DNA from: Candidatus Dadabacteria bacterium CSP1-2
GTDB lineage: Bacteria; Desulfobacterota_D; UBA1144; Nemesobacterales; CSP1-2
Reading direction: 5' to 3'
DNA: 41,202 nucleotides
Assembly: GCA_001443445.1 (NCBI GenBank)
Contig: LDXN01000025.1
Span: forward strand, 1 to 41,202
The notes under the pieces are model-generated. The model was not told where the DNA came from, ran no database searches, and worked only from the letters and a program-made list of their open reading frames with translations. The translations under genes and the position numbers were made by a program. The number at the start of each line of letters is the position of its first letter. Position 1 is the first letter of the stretch. Positions 8,358 to 16,549 of this stretch are shown one piece after another.

Positions 8358-8915
8358 ATGAAAAGCAAAGTAATTATGGATTCAGAAACTATAACCCGCG
8401 CCCTTTCGCGAATTGCACACGAGATACTAGAAAGAAATAAGGGTGCAAAAGAGCTAAGGATTATAGGCATAAGAAGAAGGGGAATTCACCTTGCAAGAAG
8501 GCTTGTAGATAAGATTCAAGAACTAGCGGGCATAAAGCCGCCTCTTGGAACACTGGATATAACGCTTTACAGGGATGATTTTAGAAGAAGAACCGACTGG
8601 CCCAGTGTCCAGAAAACAGAAATCCCTTTCTCAGTAGAGGATAAGAACGTGATTCTTGTGGACGACGTTCTTTATACGGGAAGAACTACAAGGGCTGCTA
8701 TTGAGGCCATAATGGATTATGGGAGACCCGCCTCGATACAGCTCGCCGTTCTTGTTGACAGGGGAGGCCATAGGGAACTTCCTATCCAAGCGGACTATAT
8801 GGGAATTAAGGTTATGACCATAAGGACTCAGAAGGTAGATGTGCTTCTTAAAGAACTAGACGGAAGGGATGAGGCAATAGTGCTTCAACTAGACTCACCA
8901 AATGAAGCCGGATAA
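8358..8915 (+). CDS. pyrR: Pyrimidine operon regulator / uracil phosphoribosyltransferase
   Basis: This 185-residue protein has a PRPP-binding type I phosphoribosyltransferase fold. The PRPP loop VILVDDVLYTGRT lies at residues 98-110. IRRRG at 38-42 and LYRDDF near 70-75 are typical PyrR segments. In Firmicutes PyrR binds pyr mRNA and attenuates transcription, and it also has weak UPRTase activity. No PyrR-binding loop or terminator/antiterminator could be recognised in front of pyrR or pyrB here, so it may act elsewhere or at translation. It starts the pyrR-pyrB-pyrC cluster, with a 5-base gap to pyrB. Confidence 0.93.
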   Translation: MKSKVIMDSETITRALSRIAHEILERNKGAKELRIIGIRRRGIHLARRLVDKIQELAGIKPPLGTLDITLYRDDFRRRTDWPSVQKTEIPFSVEDKNVILVDDVLYTGRTTRAAIEAIMDYGRPASIQLAVLVDRGGHRELPIQADYMGIKVMTIRTQKVDVLLKELDGRDEAIVLQLDSPNEAG

Positions 8916-8920
8916 TAAAC

Positions 8921-9850
8921 ATGGTTTTTGAACGAAAGCATATACTTGGACTTGAAGAATTATCATCGGATGAAATAAGGCTTATTCTTGACACCGCCGA
9001 GTCAATGAAGGAGGTGTCAGAGAGGGATGTAAAAAAGGTCCCTGCACTCAAGGGTGTTACAGTCGTTAATCTATTCTTCGAACCTAGCACAAGAACAAGG
9101 GCGTCTTTTGAGATAGCTGAGAAAAGGCTTAGTGCTGATGTACTAAATTTTACACCAACTGAGAGTAGTGTTGTAAAAGGTGAAACTCTACTTGATACTG
9201 CTAGAAATCTTGAAGCTATGGGAGCAAGTGTGATAGTGATCAGGCATGCTATGTCTGGTGCTCCATGGCTTCTCGCCCGAGAACTTAGCTCTTCAATCGT
9301 TAACGCAGGTGATGGTTTTCATGAGCATCCTAGTCAGGCTTTACTTGATTTGTTCACTGTAAGGGAAGTCAAGAAGGAGATATCGGGACTTAAAATTGTT
9401 ATTGTAGGAGACGTTTCACACAGCCGAGTAGCAAGGTCGAATATTTGGGGATTCATAAAGCTTGGAGCAGAGGTAAGGGTTGTAGGACCTCCTACAATGA
9501 TACCTAGAGATATCGAAAAGGTTGATGTTAGGGTCTACTACGACATAGAGGATGCACTGGAGGGCGTAGATGTTGTAATGATGCTTCGTCTTCAAAAGGA
9601 AAGGCAAGAATCCGGGCTTTTACCCTCCTTGAGGGAATATTCAAGGTTTTACGGACTTACACGCGAGAGGCTAAGGCTTGCAAAGGAGGATGTTATTGTT
9701 ATGCATCCGGGACCAATAAATAGAGGAGTTGAGTTGTCCTCTGAAGTAGCCGACGATGTTCACTCGGTAATACTTAACCAGGTATCAAATGGAATAGCTG
9801 TCAGAATGGCAATGCTCTACCTTGTTGCATCAAGTGGAGGAAATGCATGA
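8921..9850 (+). CDS. pyrB: Aspartate carbamoyltransferase catalytic subunit
   Basis: This 309-residue enzyme condenses carbamoyl phosphate with aspartate, the committed step of UMP synthesis. The carbamoyl-phosphate loop STRTR lies at residues 56-60, and HPSQALLD at 136-143 completes the active site. The C-terminal MHPGPINRGVE segment is the aspartate-domain signature. No regulatory subunit gene (pyrI) follows. Its stop overlaps the pyrC start as ATGA, so the two are probably translationally coupled. Confidence 0.97.
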   Translation: MVFERKHILGLEELSSDEIRLILDTAESMKEVSERDVKKVPALKGVTVVNLFFEPSTRTRASFEIAEKRLSADVLNFTPTESSVVKGETLLDTARNLEAMGASVIVIRHAMSGAPWLLARELSSSIVNAGDGFHEHPSQALLDLFTVREVKKEISGLKIVIVGDVSHSRVARSNIWGFIKLGAEVRVVGPPTMIPRDIEKVDVRVYYDIEDALEGVDVVMMLRLQKERQESGLLPSLREYSRFYGLTRERLRLAKEDVIVMHPGPINRGVELSSEVADDVHSVILNQVSNGIAVRMAMLYLVASSGGNA

Positions 9851-11130
9851 AGATACTGGTAAAGGGAGGGCAGCTTGTAGATCCTTCTCAGGAAATTAAT
9901 GAAATAAGAACCCTTTATATAGAAGACGGACAAATCAAGAGCTATCCACGAGGCACTAAGGAATTAGAAAAAGATCCGAGCATCAAGGTGATAGATGCTT
10001 CGGGGAAGATTGTCTCTCCTGGGTTTATTGATCTTCACGTTCACTTAAGAGAGCCTGGTTTTGAGCATAAAGAAACAATTCGCACTGGATGCATGGCAGC
10101 AGCGGCAGGTGGTTTTACATCAGTTGTTTGCATGCCAAATACGAATCCTGTTAATGATAATGCATCGGTGACGGAATACATACTACTTAAGGCACGAACA
10201 GAGGGAGTTGTAAATGTTTTCCCTGTAGGGGCTATAACAAAGGGACAAAAGGGTGAGGAGTTATCCGAGATCGGAGAGATGTGGGAAGCTGGTTGCATAG
10301 CAATCTCAGATGACGGGAGACCTGTAATGAACTCTAGGGTTATGCGACATGCAATGGAATATGCTAAGGCCTTTGGGCTTCCAGTAATCTCTCATGCTGA
10401 AGATTTATACCTTTCGTCGGGTGGTGTAATGAATGAAGGCTTCACATCAACTATGCTTGGTCTTAGAGGAATTCCAAACGCATCAGAGGAAGTAATGGTT
10501 GCGCGTGACATAACACTCGCGGAGCTTACTAAAACTCATCTCCACATAGCCCATGTCTCAACAGCAGGCGCGGTAAGGCTTATGAGAGAGGCTAAAAAGC
10601 GAGGTGTGAAAGTAACAGCAGAGGCTACACCACACCATTTTACGCTCACTGATAAAGCTGTTCTAAGCTATGATACAAATGCAAAGGTGAACCCTCCTAT
10701 TAGAAGTAAAGAAGATATGGAGGCGATAAAAGAAGGGTTGAATGAGGGCATAATAGATATAATTGCAACGGATCATGCGCCTCACACTGAGGACGAGAAA
10801 AAGGTTGAGTTTGACCTAGCCCCATTTGGGATCTCAGGGCTTGAAACCGCTCTTCCTCTTGCGCTTAAGCTTGTCGAAGATGGCATTTTAACTCTTACTG
10901 AGTTAATAAGGAAGCTCACTTTTAATCCAGCTCAAATAATTAAAAGCGATAGAGGAACGCTAAAACTCGGAGCACCTGCCGATGTAGTTATATTTGATCC
11001 AAATAAAACCATTAAGGTTGATAGAGAAAAATTTCGTTCAAAAGGTAAAAATACCCCCTTCCACGGATGGCAGCTTTCAGGACAAATTCTTTATACTGTA
11101 GTTGGAGGACATATAGTATTTCCCACTTGA
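9847..11130 (+). CDS. pyrC: Dihydroorotase (type I)
   Basis: This 427-residue zinc amidohydrolase cyclises carbamoyl-aspartate to dihydroorotate. The metal motif HVHLREPG starts at residue 64. Later ligand segments are SHAED, HIAHVST and ATDHAPH. Length and the SDDGRPV segment fit the type I family found next to pyrB. The start overlaps the pyrB stop by 4 bases. The operon ends here; the next gene has its own apparent promoter 47 bases on. Confidence 0.96.
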   Translation: MKILVKGGQLVDPSQEINEIRTLYIEDGQIKSYPRGTKELEKDPSIKVIDASGKIVSPGFIDLHVHLREPGFEHKETIRTGCMAAAAGGFTSVVCMPNTNPVNDNASVTEYILLKARTEGVVNVFPVGAITKGQKGEELSEIGEMWEAGCIAISDDGRPVMNSRVMRHAMEYAKAFGLPVISHAEDLYLSSGGVMNEGFTSTMLGLRGIPNASEEVMVARDITLAELTKTHLHIAHVSTAGAVRLMREAKKRGVKVTAEATPHHFTLTDKAVLSYDTNAKVNPPIRSKEDMEAIKEGLNEGIIDIIATDHAPHTEDEKKVEFDLAPFGISGLETALPLALKLVEDGILTLTELIRKLTFNPAQIIKSDRGTLKLGAPADVVIFDPNKTIKVDREKFRSKGKNTPFHGWQLSGQILYTVVGGHIVFPT

Positions 11131-11162
11131 TTCCGCTAACTACCCAATCAAGAGTGAATTCT

Positions 11163-11171
11163 TGCTATAAT
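11163..11171 (+). promoter_or_regulatory. Extended -10 promoter placing the start at the ATG
   Basis: TGCTATAAT is a perfect extended -10 element. Counting seven bases from the last base of the hexamer puts the transcription start at 11178, the A of the start codon of the next gene. No ribosome site lies between, so the transcript would be leaderless. A -35 hexamer is not evident, which is normal for extended -10 promoters. Confidence 0.5.
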
Positions 11172-11177
11172 TAGCTC

Positions 11178-12443
11178 ATGCCAGAGAATCTAAAGCTTTT
11201 GGAGTCGCTTCTCATCGCTCTTGCTCTCGGTGTTCTTATTGGTGCGGAAAGGGGAATTGCTAGGGTTCGTCAACGAGTGGAAGAGAAGACTACTTTTGCT
11301 GGAATAAGGACTTTTACCCTTATAGCTCTTTTAGGCGCGCTTTCTTTACATTTTACAAACTATTTTGGAAGGGTGTTTTTCGTAGTTTCATTTTTTGGTT
11401 TTGTCTTGCTTGTTACAGCGGCATACATCATAACGTCAAAAAAAGAGAAGGATGTGGGGACTACTACAGAGATCACCGCTATCTTAACCTTTTTTTACGG
11501 TGCATTATGTATGACTGAATATCGTCTTGTTGCGATCGTGCTTGCGATTTTTACGACTGTTATCCTCTATACTAAAAAACCTGCTTACGCATTCCTAGGT
11601 CGTGTTACGGATGAGGAGTTCTATGCTACCCTTAAGTTTGCAATAATCGCTTTTGTAGTACTTCCGTTTTTACCCAAAGATGATTATTTAGGTTTTTTTA
11701 ATCCCTATAGAATATGGCTAATTGTGGTGATTATTTCAGGTATTGAATTTGTAGGCTATGTAATCATGAAACTTATGCCACCTAGAAAAGGTATTGCCAT
11801 AATGGGGTTTTTAGGCGGGATAATATCAAGCACTGCTTTAGTCTTAAATGCTTCACGAGAGAGTAAAAGAGAAAAGATGCTTACAAATTCCTTGGCTTTT
11901 TCTTCTGCAATAGCATCATCAACAGTATTTTTAAAGCTAATACTAGAGGTTTATATAGTTAACAAAGCAATGTTGGATAAAGTGGCACTTCCAATGATTA
12001 TCATGTTTATTCTTGGCATGATTGGGGCACTCTTCTTATGGAAAAGGAGCAAGGCAGAGGAAGAGATAAAGACAATTGATTTAAAAAGCCCATTTACACT
12101 TAATCCCGCACTAAAGTTCGCCGTTTTCTTTGCGTTGATTATTTTTCTTGTAACATTTGCAAATAAGTATTTAGGTGTAAGCGGTGTTTATGTTACATCT
12201 GCTATCGGTGGGCTTGCAAACCTTGATGTGCCGACAGTCTCACTTGCGAGTCTTGCGTATAGAGATATAACAGCGGAGGTTGCAACCTTGGGTATAGTAA
12301 TCGCAGCCTGTGTTAATACGGTTTCAAAAGCAGGAATAGCGTTTCTTCTTGGTTCAAAAGACTTCTCAAAACTTGTAATTTTATCTTTTTCTTTTCCAAT
12401 AATAGGAGCGATATTATACATGGTGGTTTTTATGTATAGTTAA
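11178..12443 (+). CDS. MgtC/DUF4010 family integral membrane protein
   Basis: This 421-residue protein is almost wholly hydrophobic, with about 12 predicted membrane helices. The N-terminal half has the MgtC-like LGVLIGAERG (residues 18-27) and AGIRTFTLIALLGA (41-54) segments. The C-terminal half matches the DUF4010 pattern (GFLGGIISSTALV near 212, TSAIGGLANLD near 338, TVSKAGIAFLLG near 380). Function is unknown; MgtC-like proteins are linked to magnesium and envelope homeostasis, but no transport role is shown here. It stands alone between the pyr operon and an MFS gene and appears to have its own promoter. Confidence 0.85.
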   Translation: MPENLKLLESLLIALALGVLIGAERGIARVRQRVEEKTTFAGIRTFTLIALLGALSLHFTNYFGRVFFVVSFFGFVLLVTAAYIITSKKEKDVGTTTEITAILTFFYGALCMTEYRLVAIVLAIFTTVILYTKKPAYAFLGRVTDEEFYATLKFAIIAFVVLPFLPKDDYLGFFNPYRIWLIVVIISGIEFVGYVIMKLMPPRKGIAIMGFLGGIISSTALVLNASRESKREKMLTNSLAFSSAIASSTVFLKLILEVYIVNKAMLDKVALPMIIMFILGMIGALFLWKRSKAEEEIKTIDLKSPFTLNPALKFAVFFALIIFLVTFANKYLGVSGVYVTSAIGGLANLDVPTVSLASLAYRDITAEVATLGIVIAACVNTVSKAGIAFLLGSKDFSKLVILSFSFPIIGAILYMVVFMYS

Positions 12444-12478
12444 CCGCTCAGTTTGTAGAGCCTAACCTAAATGGAACG

Positions 12479-12550
12479 CGTGATTCGTGGTTGGTGTCTC
12501 GTGATTCGGGACTCGTTATTCGATTAACTAACCACAATGCACGAATCACG
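12479..12550. repeat. Family F element, copy 1
   Basis: Arms CGTGATTCGTG (12479-12489) and CACGAATCACG (12540-12550) are perfectly complementary over 11 bases. The following GTTGGT and the preceding ACTAACC extend the stem imperfectly. CGTGATTCG is repeated inside the left half. The right arm ends 11 bases before the next start codon, next to its AAGGGA ribosome site. Confidence 0.75.
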
Positions 12551-12561
12551 AAGGGATCCTA

Positions 12562-13749
12562 ATGTCTAGATATTCAAATGACTTGATTCAATTTGATATA
12601 GAAAACAAATCTCTCCTAAACCGAGATTTTATCTTAATCACACTTTCAAGCTTTGTTTTTTTCTTTAATTTTCATTCCTTTCTTCTTTTGCCCATACGTA
12701 TACAGGAACTCGGTGGTAGCACGTCTACGATAGGGTTTATCATGGGTGCTACGGGACTTAGTACCATCTTTACAACACCTGCTGTTGGGGTATTGGTGGA
12801 TAGGTGGGGGAAAAAGAGGTTTCTGGCCACTGGTGGGCTTATTATGTCTCTTACCACACTTCCATTTGCATACCTTGATACACTTAACTTTTTATTTCCT
12901 CTATTAAGGATTATACAAGGGGGTGCTTTTTCTCTCTGCTTTATATCAGCAGGGGCCCTTATAGCTGATGTTACACCTGTATTAAGAAGGAGTCAGGCAC
13001 TTGGTCTTTTTGGAGTATTTACGATAGTAAATTATGCTCTTGCACCCTACATTGGAAAATTAATTATTGAAACTTACAGTTTTAAAGTTTTCTTTCTTAT
13101 CTTTTTTATTTTTGGGTTTCTTTCTTTTTTAGTTGCCCTACTAATTAGAGAGCCCGATAGGAGAATAAAGGTAGAAATAGAAGGAAGCAGTATACTAACA
13201 ACGCTATTTCGAAAAGGGGTGTTTGTTTCTGCATTTACTCTCATGATTGCGGGCTCAGGTTTTATTTCAACCCTTACCTTTTTCCCAGTCTTTGCTAAGG
13301 ATATTAAGGTTGAATCATTTCATCTTTTTTTTATAGCTTATACGCTTTCGGCGCTATTTGTTAGACTATTTGGGGGATGGATTCCTGATAGGTTTGGAAA
13401 AAAAAGGGCTGTTGTGCCTTCACTTTTATTTTTTTCGTTGAGCGTTATATGGGTGAGCTTTGCCTCAAGAGCATCTGATTTCATAGAGACTGGAGTTTTA
13501 TTCGGACTAAGTCATGGCCTTCTTTATCCTTCAGTCTATGCTTTGGTTATTGATCTTTCTCCAATTGTTGATAGGGGGAAGGCATTTGCTATTTGCAGTG
13601 TAGCTTTTACCCTTGGTGGGATGTTAGGTTCTTTTATTTATGGGGTGGTTGCAGATTTTTTTGGGTTTCAAGTTATGTACATAGCCGCTGGTGTGGTTTG
13701 CTTTATCGGCTTTATTGTGTTTAGCGTGTTTGGAAGGGACAGAGAGTGA
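12562..13749 (+). CDS. Major facilitator superfamily transporter
   Basis: This 395-residue protein has about 12 membrane helices. The loop between helices 2 and 3 carries the MFS motif A-like GVLVDRWGKKR (near residue 76), and its weaker copy WIPDRFGKKR lies near 273 in the second half. The substrate cannot be inferred; drug- or sugar-type exporters share this pattern. It is flanked by repeat F1 upstream and a pseudogene downstream, so the region looks like accessory DNA between housekeeping blocks. Confidence 0.85.
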   Translation: MSRYSNDLIQFDIENKSLLNRDFILITLSSFVFFFNFHSFLLLPIRIQELGGSTSTIGFIMGATGLSTIFTTPAVGVLVDRWGKKRFLATGGLIMSLTTLPFAYLDTLNFLFPLLRIIQGGAFSLCFISAGALIADVTPVLRRSQALGLFGVFTIVNYALAPYIGKLIIETYSFKVFFLIFFIFGFLSFLVALLIREPDRRIKVEIEGSSILTTLFRKGVFVSAFTLMIAGSGFISTLTFFPVFAKDIKVESFHLFFIAYTLSALFVRLFGGWIPDRFGKKRAVVPSLLFFSLSVIWVSFASRASDFIETGVLFGLSHGLLYPSVYALVIDLSPIVDRGKAFAICSVAFTLGGMLGSFIYGVVADFFGFQVMYIAAGVVCFIGFIVFSVFGRDRE

Positions 13750-13871
13750 ATTATGTAATGTGCTGTAAAAAAATTCATTCTTACAATCATTATCCTTCGT
13801 GAGATAATAGTTAAAGGAAAGGCTTATGCATAAGATGGCTTAAACACCTCAATTTACGGAGGTAAATAGAG

Positions 13872-14258
13872 ATGAAGTTTTGAATTGGGCCTTTTAGCAT
13901 GCGGAAACACCTCGAAAATCCAAGTTCCCATGCCGAGATTTACAGACAATGACTTGAACAAGTAAAACTTGCAGAAGAAGTAAATTTTGATTCAGCATGG
14001 ATTGCAGAACACCACTTCCTTGAAGATGGGTTCTGTCCTTCCCCAATTGTCACGGCCTCTGCAATGGCTACAGTGACAAAGCGAATAAAAATCGGAACAT
14101 GCACTCTTTTACTTCCTCTTCACAATCCTGTACAAGTAGCAGAAGATGCCACCATTGTGGATAACATATCAAATGGAAGATTTATTCTAGGTATTGGTAT
14201 GGGTTACAATAAGGAGGAATTCGATGGTGTAAAAATATTCTTTGAATCTTGGATTTAG
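13872..14258 (+). pseudogene. Decayed LLM-class oxidoreductase
   Basis: A single reading frame from ATG 13872, with GGAGG at 13858-13863, encodes a luciferase-family N-terminus: IGPFS, HAEIYRQ, FDSAWIAEHHF, CPSPIVTASA, IGTCTLLLPLHNP and GRFILGIGMGYNKEEFDG. It is interrupted by TGA at 13881 (fourth codon) and TGA at 13950 (after YRQ). It then stops at 14258 at about one third of the family's usual length of 330 residues. TGA ends many intact genes here, so read-through is unlikely. The downstream two thirds are gone. The intact ribosome site and clean frame suggest recent decay. Confidence 0.8.
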
Positions 14259-14482
14259 AATTGTGTTCCGATGGGGAAAGCAGCAGGGTATGGTAAAATA
14301 AAAAAGTTCGAATTTTGAATTAGAGTTAAATAGTTATTAATCTAACTACTGACAACTGCGCTTATTAGATAGTTTCTAGTTGTTTTTCGATTGATTCTTG
14401 TCGTTCGACTGGAAAAAGATAAAAGACAAACAATAAATTTGTGAACTCAACGCGCTTTTTAGATATGATATAAGGAGAAAAC

Positions 14483-14902
14483 ATGAATAACTTACATAGA
14501 GAAAAAGAAATAAAACTCCCATTTCCAACTCCACCGTTTTGGGAACTCCTTGGAATTGAAGTTGTTGAAATAGATGACGGGTATGCCAAGCTCGTCATGC
14601 CTTTTCACGAGAAACTTACTCAGCCCTACGGTATCGTTCACGGCGGGGCGATATTTTCTCTTGCTGATTCTGCTGTAGCTATTGCAACAACCTCTATAGT
14701 CGAGCCTGAGAGAAAAGTACTAACGATAGAAATGAAGATAAATTTTCTAGCTCCTGTAAAAGATGGGGTGATGGAAGCTAAGGCAAGGGTTCTTAGAAAA
14801 GGAAGAATTATTCCTGCCGAAGTAGATATTACAAATAATGGAGTACTTGTTGCAAAAGCGATTGCAACGTATATAATTCTTAGAGATGAAAAAAAATTAT
14901 AA
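14483..14902 (+). CDS. PaaI-type hotdog-fold thioesterase
   Basis: This 139-residue protein has the hotdog-fold thioesterase pattern. GIVHGGAIFSLADSAVAIA (residues 50-68) contains the HGG segment and the downstream acidic residue of the PaaI/4HBT family. KINFLAPV (near 85) and KGRIIPAEVDI (near 107) are the later strand signatures. It would hydrolyse acyl- or aryl-CoA thioesters in the cytosol; the substrate is not evident. ATG 14483 follows AAGGAG by 5 bases, and TATGAT at 14464 is a possible -10 box. It is followed by repeat C1. Confidence 0.85.
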   Translation: MNNLHREKEIKLPFPTPPFWELLGIEVVEIDDGYAKLVMPFHEKLTQPYGIVHGGAIFSLADSAVAIATTSIVEPERKVLTIEMKINFLAPVKDGVMEAKARVLRKGRIIPAEVDITNNGVLVAKAIATYIILRDEKKL

Positions 14903-14909
14903 CCTGCTG

Positions 14910-15046
14910 ATGAAAATACAAATACCAAATCCTAAATCACAAGTCTCAAACAATTTTCAATCTCTAAATTCTAAATTCCAAACTTTGGTATTTGAAAATT
15001 AGAATTTTTTGGAATTTGAGATTTGGTAATTGGTGCTTGTCCTTCT
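14910..15046. repeat. Family C element, copy 1
   Basis: The left arm iterates CAAATACCAAATCC-type words, the centre carries TTCCAAACTTTGGTATTTG, and the right arm reads GGAATTTGAGATTTGG then ATTGGTGCTTGTCCTT. The element begins with ATGAAAATACAAAT, which opens a 30-codon frame. Copies with the same ends are at 29140 and 38035, in the same orientation. Confidence 0.75.
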
Positions 15047-15088
15047 TGATGTATTTTCCCTTTTTAGGTAGAAAAATTAGCTCAAACT

Positions 15089-16549
15089 ATGGAAAATGAA
15101 CTCGTAGAACAGAGAAAACAAAAAATAAAAGAATTAAGAAGTATAGGTATTAATCCATTTCTAAACGATTTTAAACCAAGTCATGATGCAGGGGGTGTTC
15201 TATCTTCTTATTCAAACTTCTCTGATGAAGAAATAAAAAACCTATCGGATGAGTTTTCTCTTGCTGGTCGTGTTATAGCTTTAAGAGACTTCGGTAAAAG
15301 CACATTTTTCCATATTATGGATAGAACAGGAAAGATCCAAGGATATATACGAAGGGATGTTATGGGTGATGAAAAGCTCAATTTTTTTAAGAAATTCATT
15401 GATATTGGTGATTTTATCGGAATTAGAGGAGATCTATTTAAAACTAAAACAGGTGAGCTCACAATAAACGTAAAAGATTTTAAACTAATCACAAAGAGTC
15501 TATATCCACTTCCTGAGAAGTGGCACGGACTTAAAGATGTCGAGACTAGATATAGACAGCGATACCTAGATTTAATATCAAACCCTGAAGTAAAAGAGAT
15601 CTTTCTAAAAAGAACTGAAATCATAAAGCTCATAAGAGGTTTTCTAAACGAAAGGGGTTTTATTGAGGTTGAGACTCCTATCCTTCATCCAATCGCGGGC
15701 GGCGCTGCAGCAAAACCTTTTAAAACCTATCATAATGCACTCGATATGGAACTATTTCTTAGAATCGCTCCTGAGCTTTATCTAAAAAGGTTAGTAGTTG
15801 GAGGTTTTGAAAGGGTCTATGAGCTTGGTAGAACATTTAGGAACGAAGGGGTTTCAACTCAACATAATCCTGAATTTACTATTATGGAGCTTTATCAATC
15901 CTATGCTACATATGAGGACTTAATGGATTTAATCGAAGAGCTCATCTGCTTTGTGACAGAAACCCTTCTAGGTGCTCTTGAGTTTGGTTATCAAGATATG
16001 AAGGTGAATATGAAGCGGCCTTGGAGGAGGATTAATCTTATTAAGTCAGTTAAGAGTAAGCTCGGTGAGGAAATTCTAAGTAGTGATGAATTTCTTTTTA
16101 AGAAAGCTAGCTCTTTAGGCATTGCTCACAAAGGAATTAGAGGGAAAGCAATCGTTGAGATATTTGAGCGCACAATTGGGGATGAGATTGTTGATCCGAC
16201 ATTTGTTTATGGATTTCCTGTAGATGTGTCACCTCTTGCAAGAAAAAATGATTTAAATCCTGAGATTACTGACAGATTTGAACTTTACATCGCAGGACGG
16301 GAAGTAGTGAATGCATTTTCGGAGCTTAATGACCCAGATGATCAAAAGGAGAGATTTCTAAAACAGCTTGATTTTAAATCGAAAGGTGAAGAGGTTCACG
16401 AAATGGACGAGGATTTTATCGGAGCGCTTGAACATGGGATGCCACCAACTGCAGGTGCAGGAATAGGAGTTGATCGCCTAGTTATGCTTCTTACAAATTC
16501 TCCTTCCATAAGGGAAGTAATTTTCTTCCCCCATCTCAGGCCAGAATGA
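15089..16549 (+). CDS. lysS: Lysyl-tRNA synthetase, class II
   Basis: This 486-residue enzyme charges tRNA-Lys. An N-terminal OB-fold anticodon-binding domain (about residues 55-150, GRVIALRDFGKSTFFHI) precedes the class II core. Motif 1 is near 185-200 (FIEVETPIL), motif 2 is FRNEGVSTQHNPEF near 250, and motif 3 is GAGIGVDRLVMLL near 460-472. Length is normal. ATG 15089 has no clear ribosome site. Its stop overlaps the lolC start as ATGA, tying it to the lipoprotein-transport genes, an arrangement common in Deltaproteobacteria-like genomes. Confidence 0.96.
   Translation: MENELVEQRKQKIKELRSIGINPFLNDFKPSHDAGGVLSSYSNFSDEEIKNLSDEFSLAGRVIALRDFGKSTFFHIMDRTGKIQGYIRRDVMGDEKLNFFKKFIDIGDFIGIRGDLFKTKTGELTINVKDFKLITKSLYPLPEKWHGLKDVETRYRQRYLDLISNPEVKEIFLKRTEIIKLIRGFLNERGFIEVETPILHPIAGGAAAKPFKTYHNALDMELFLRIAPELYLKRLVVGGFERVYELGRTFRNEGVSTQHNPEFTIMELYQSYATYEDLMDLIEELICFVTETLLGALEFGYQDMKVNMKRPWRRINLIKSVKSKLGEEILSSDEFLFKKASSLGIAHKGIRGKAIVEIFERTIGDEIVDPTFVYGFPVDVSPLARKNDLNPEITDRFELYIAGREVVNAFSELNDPDDQKERFLKQLDFKSKGEEVHEMDEDFIGALEHGMPPTAGAGIGVDRLVMLLTNSPSIREVIFFPHLRPE

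Noticed and set aside
13881-13952. Selenocysteine or Trp recoding of TGA in the LLM fragment
   Set aside because: The positions are not Cys or Trp sites in the family, no SECIS-like hairpin follows, and the gene is truncated anyway.
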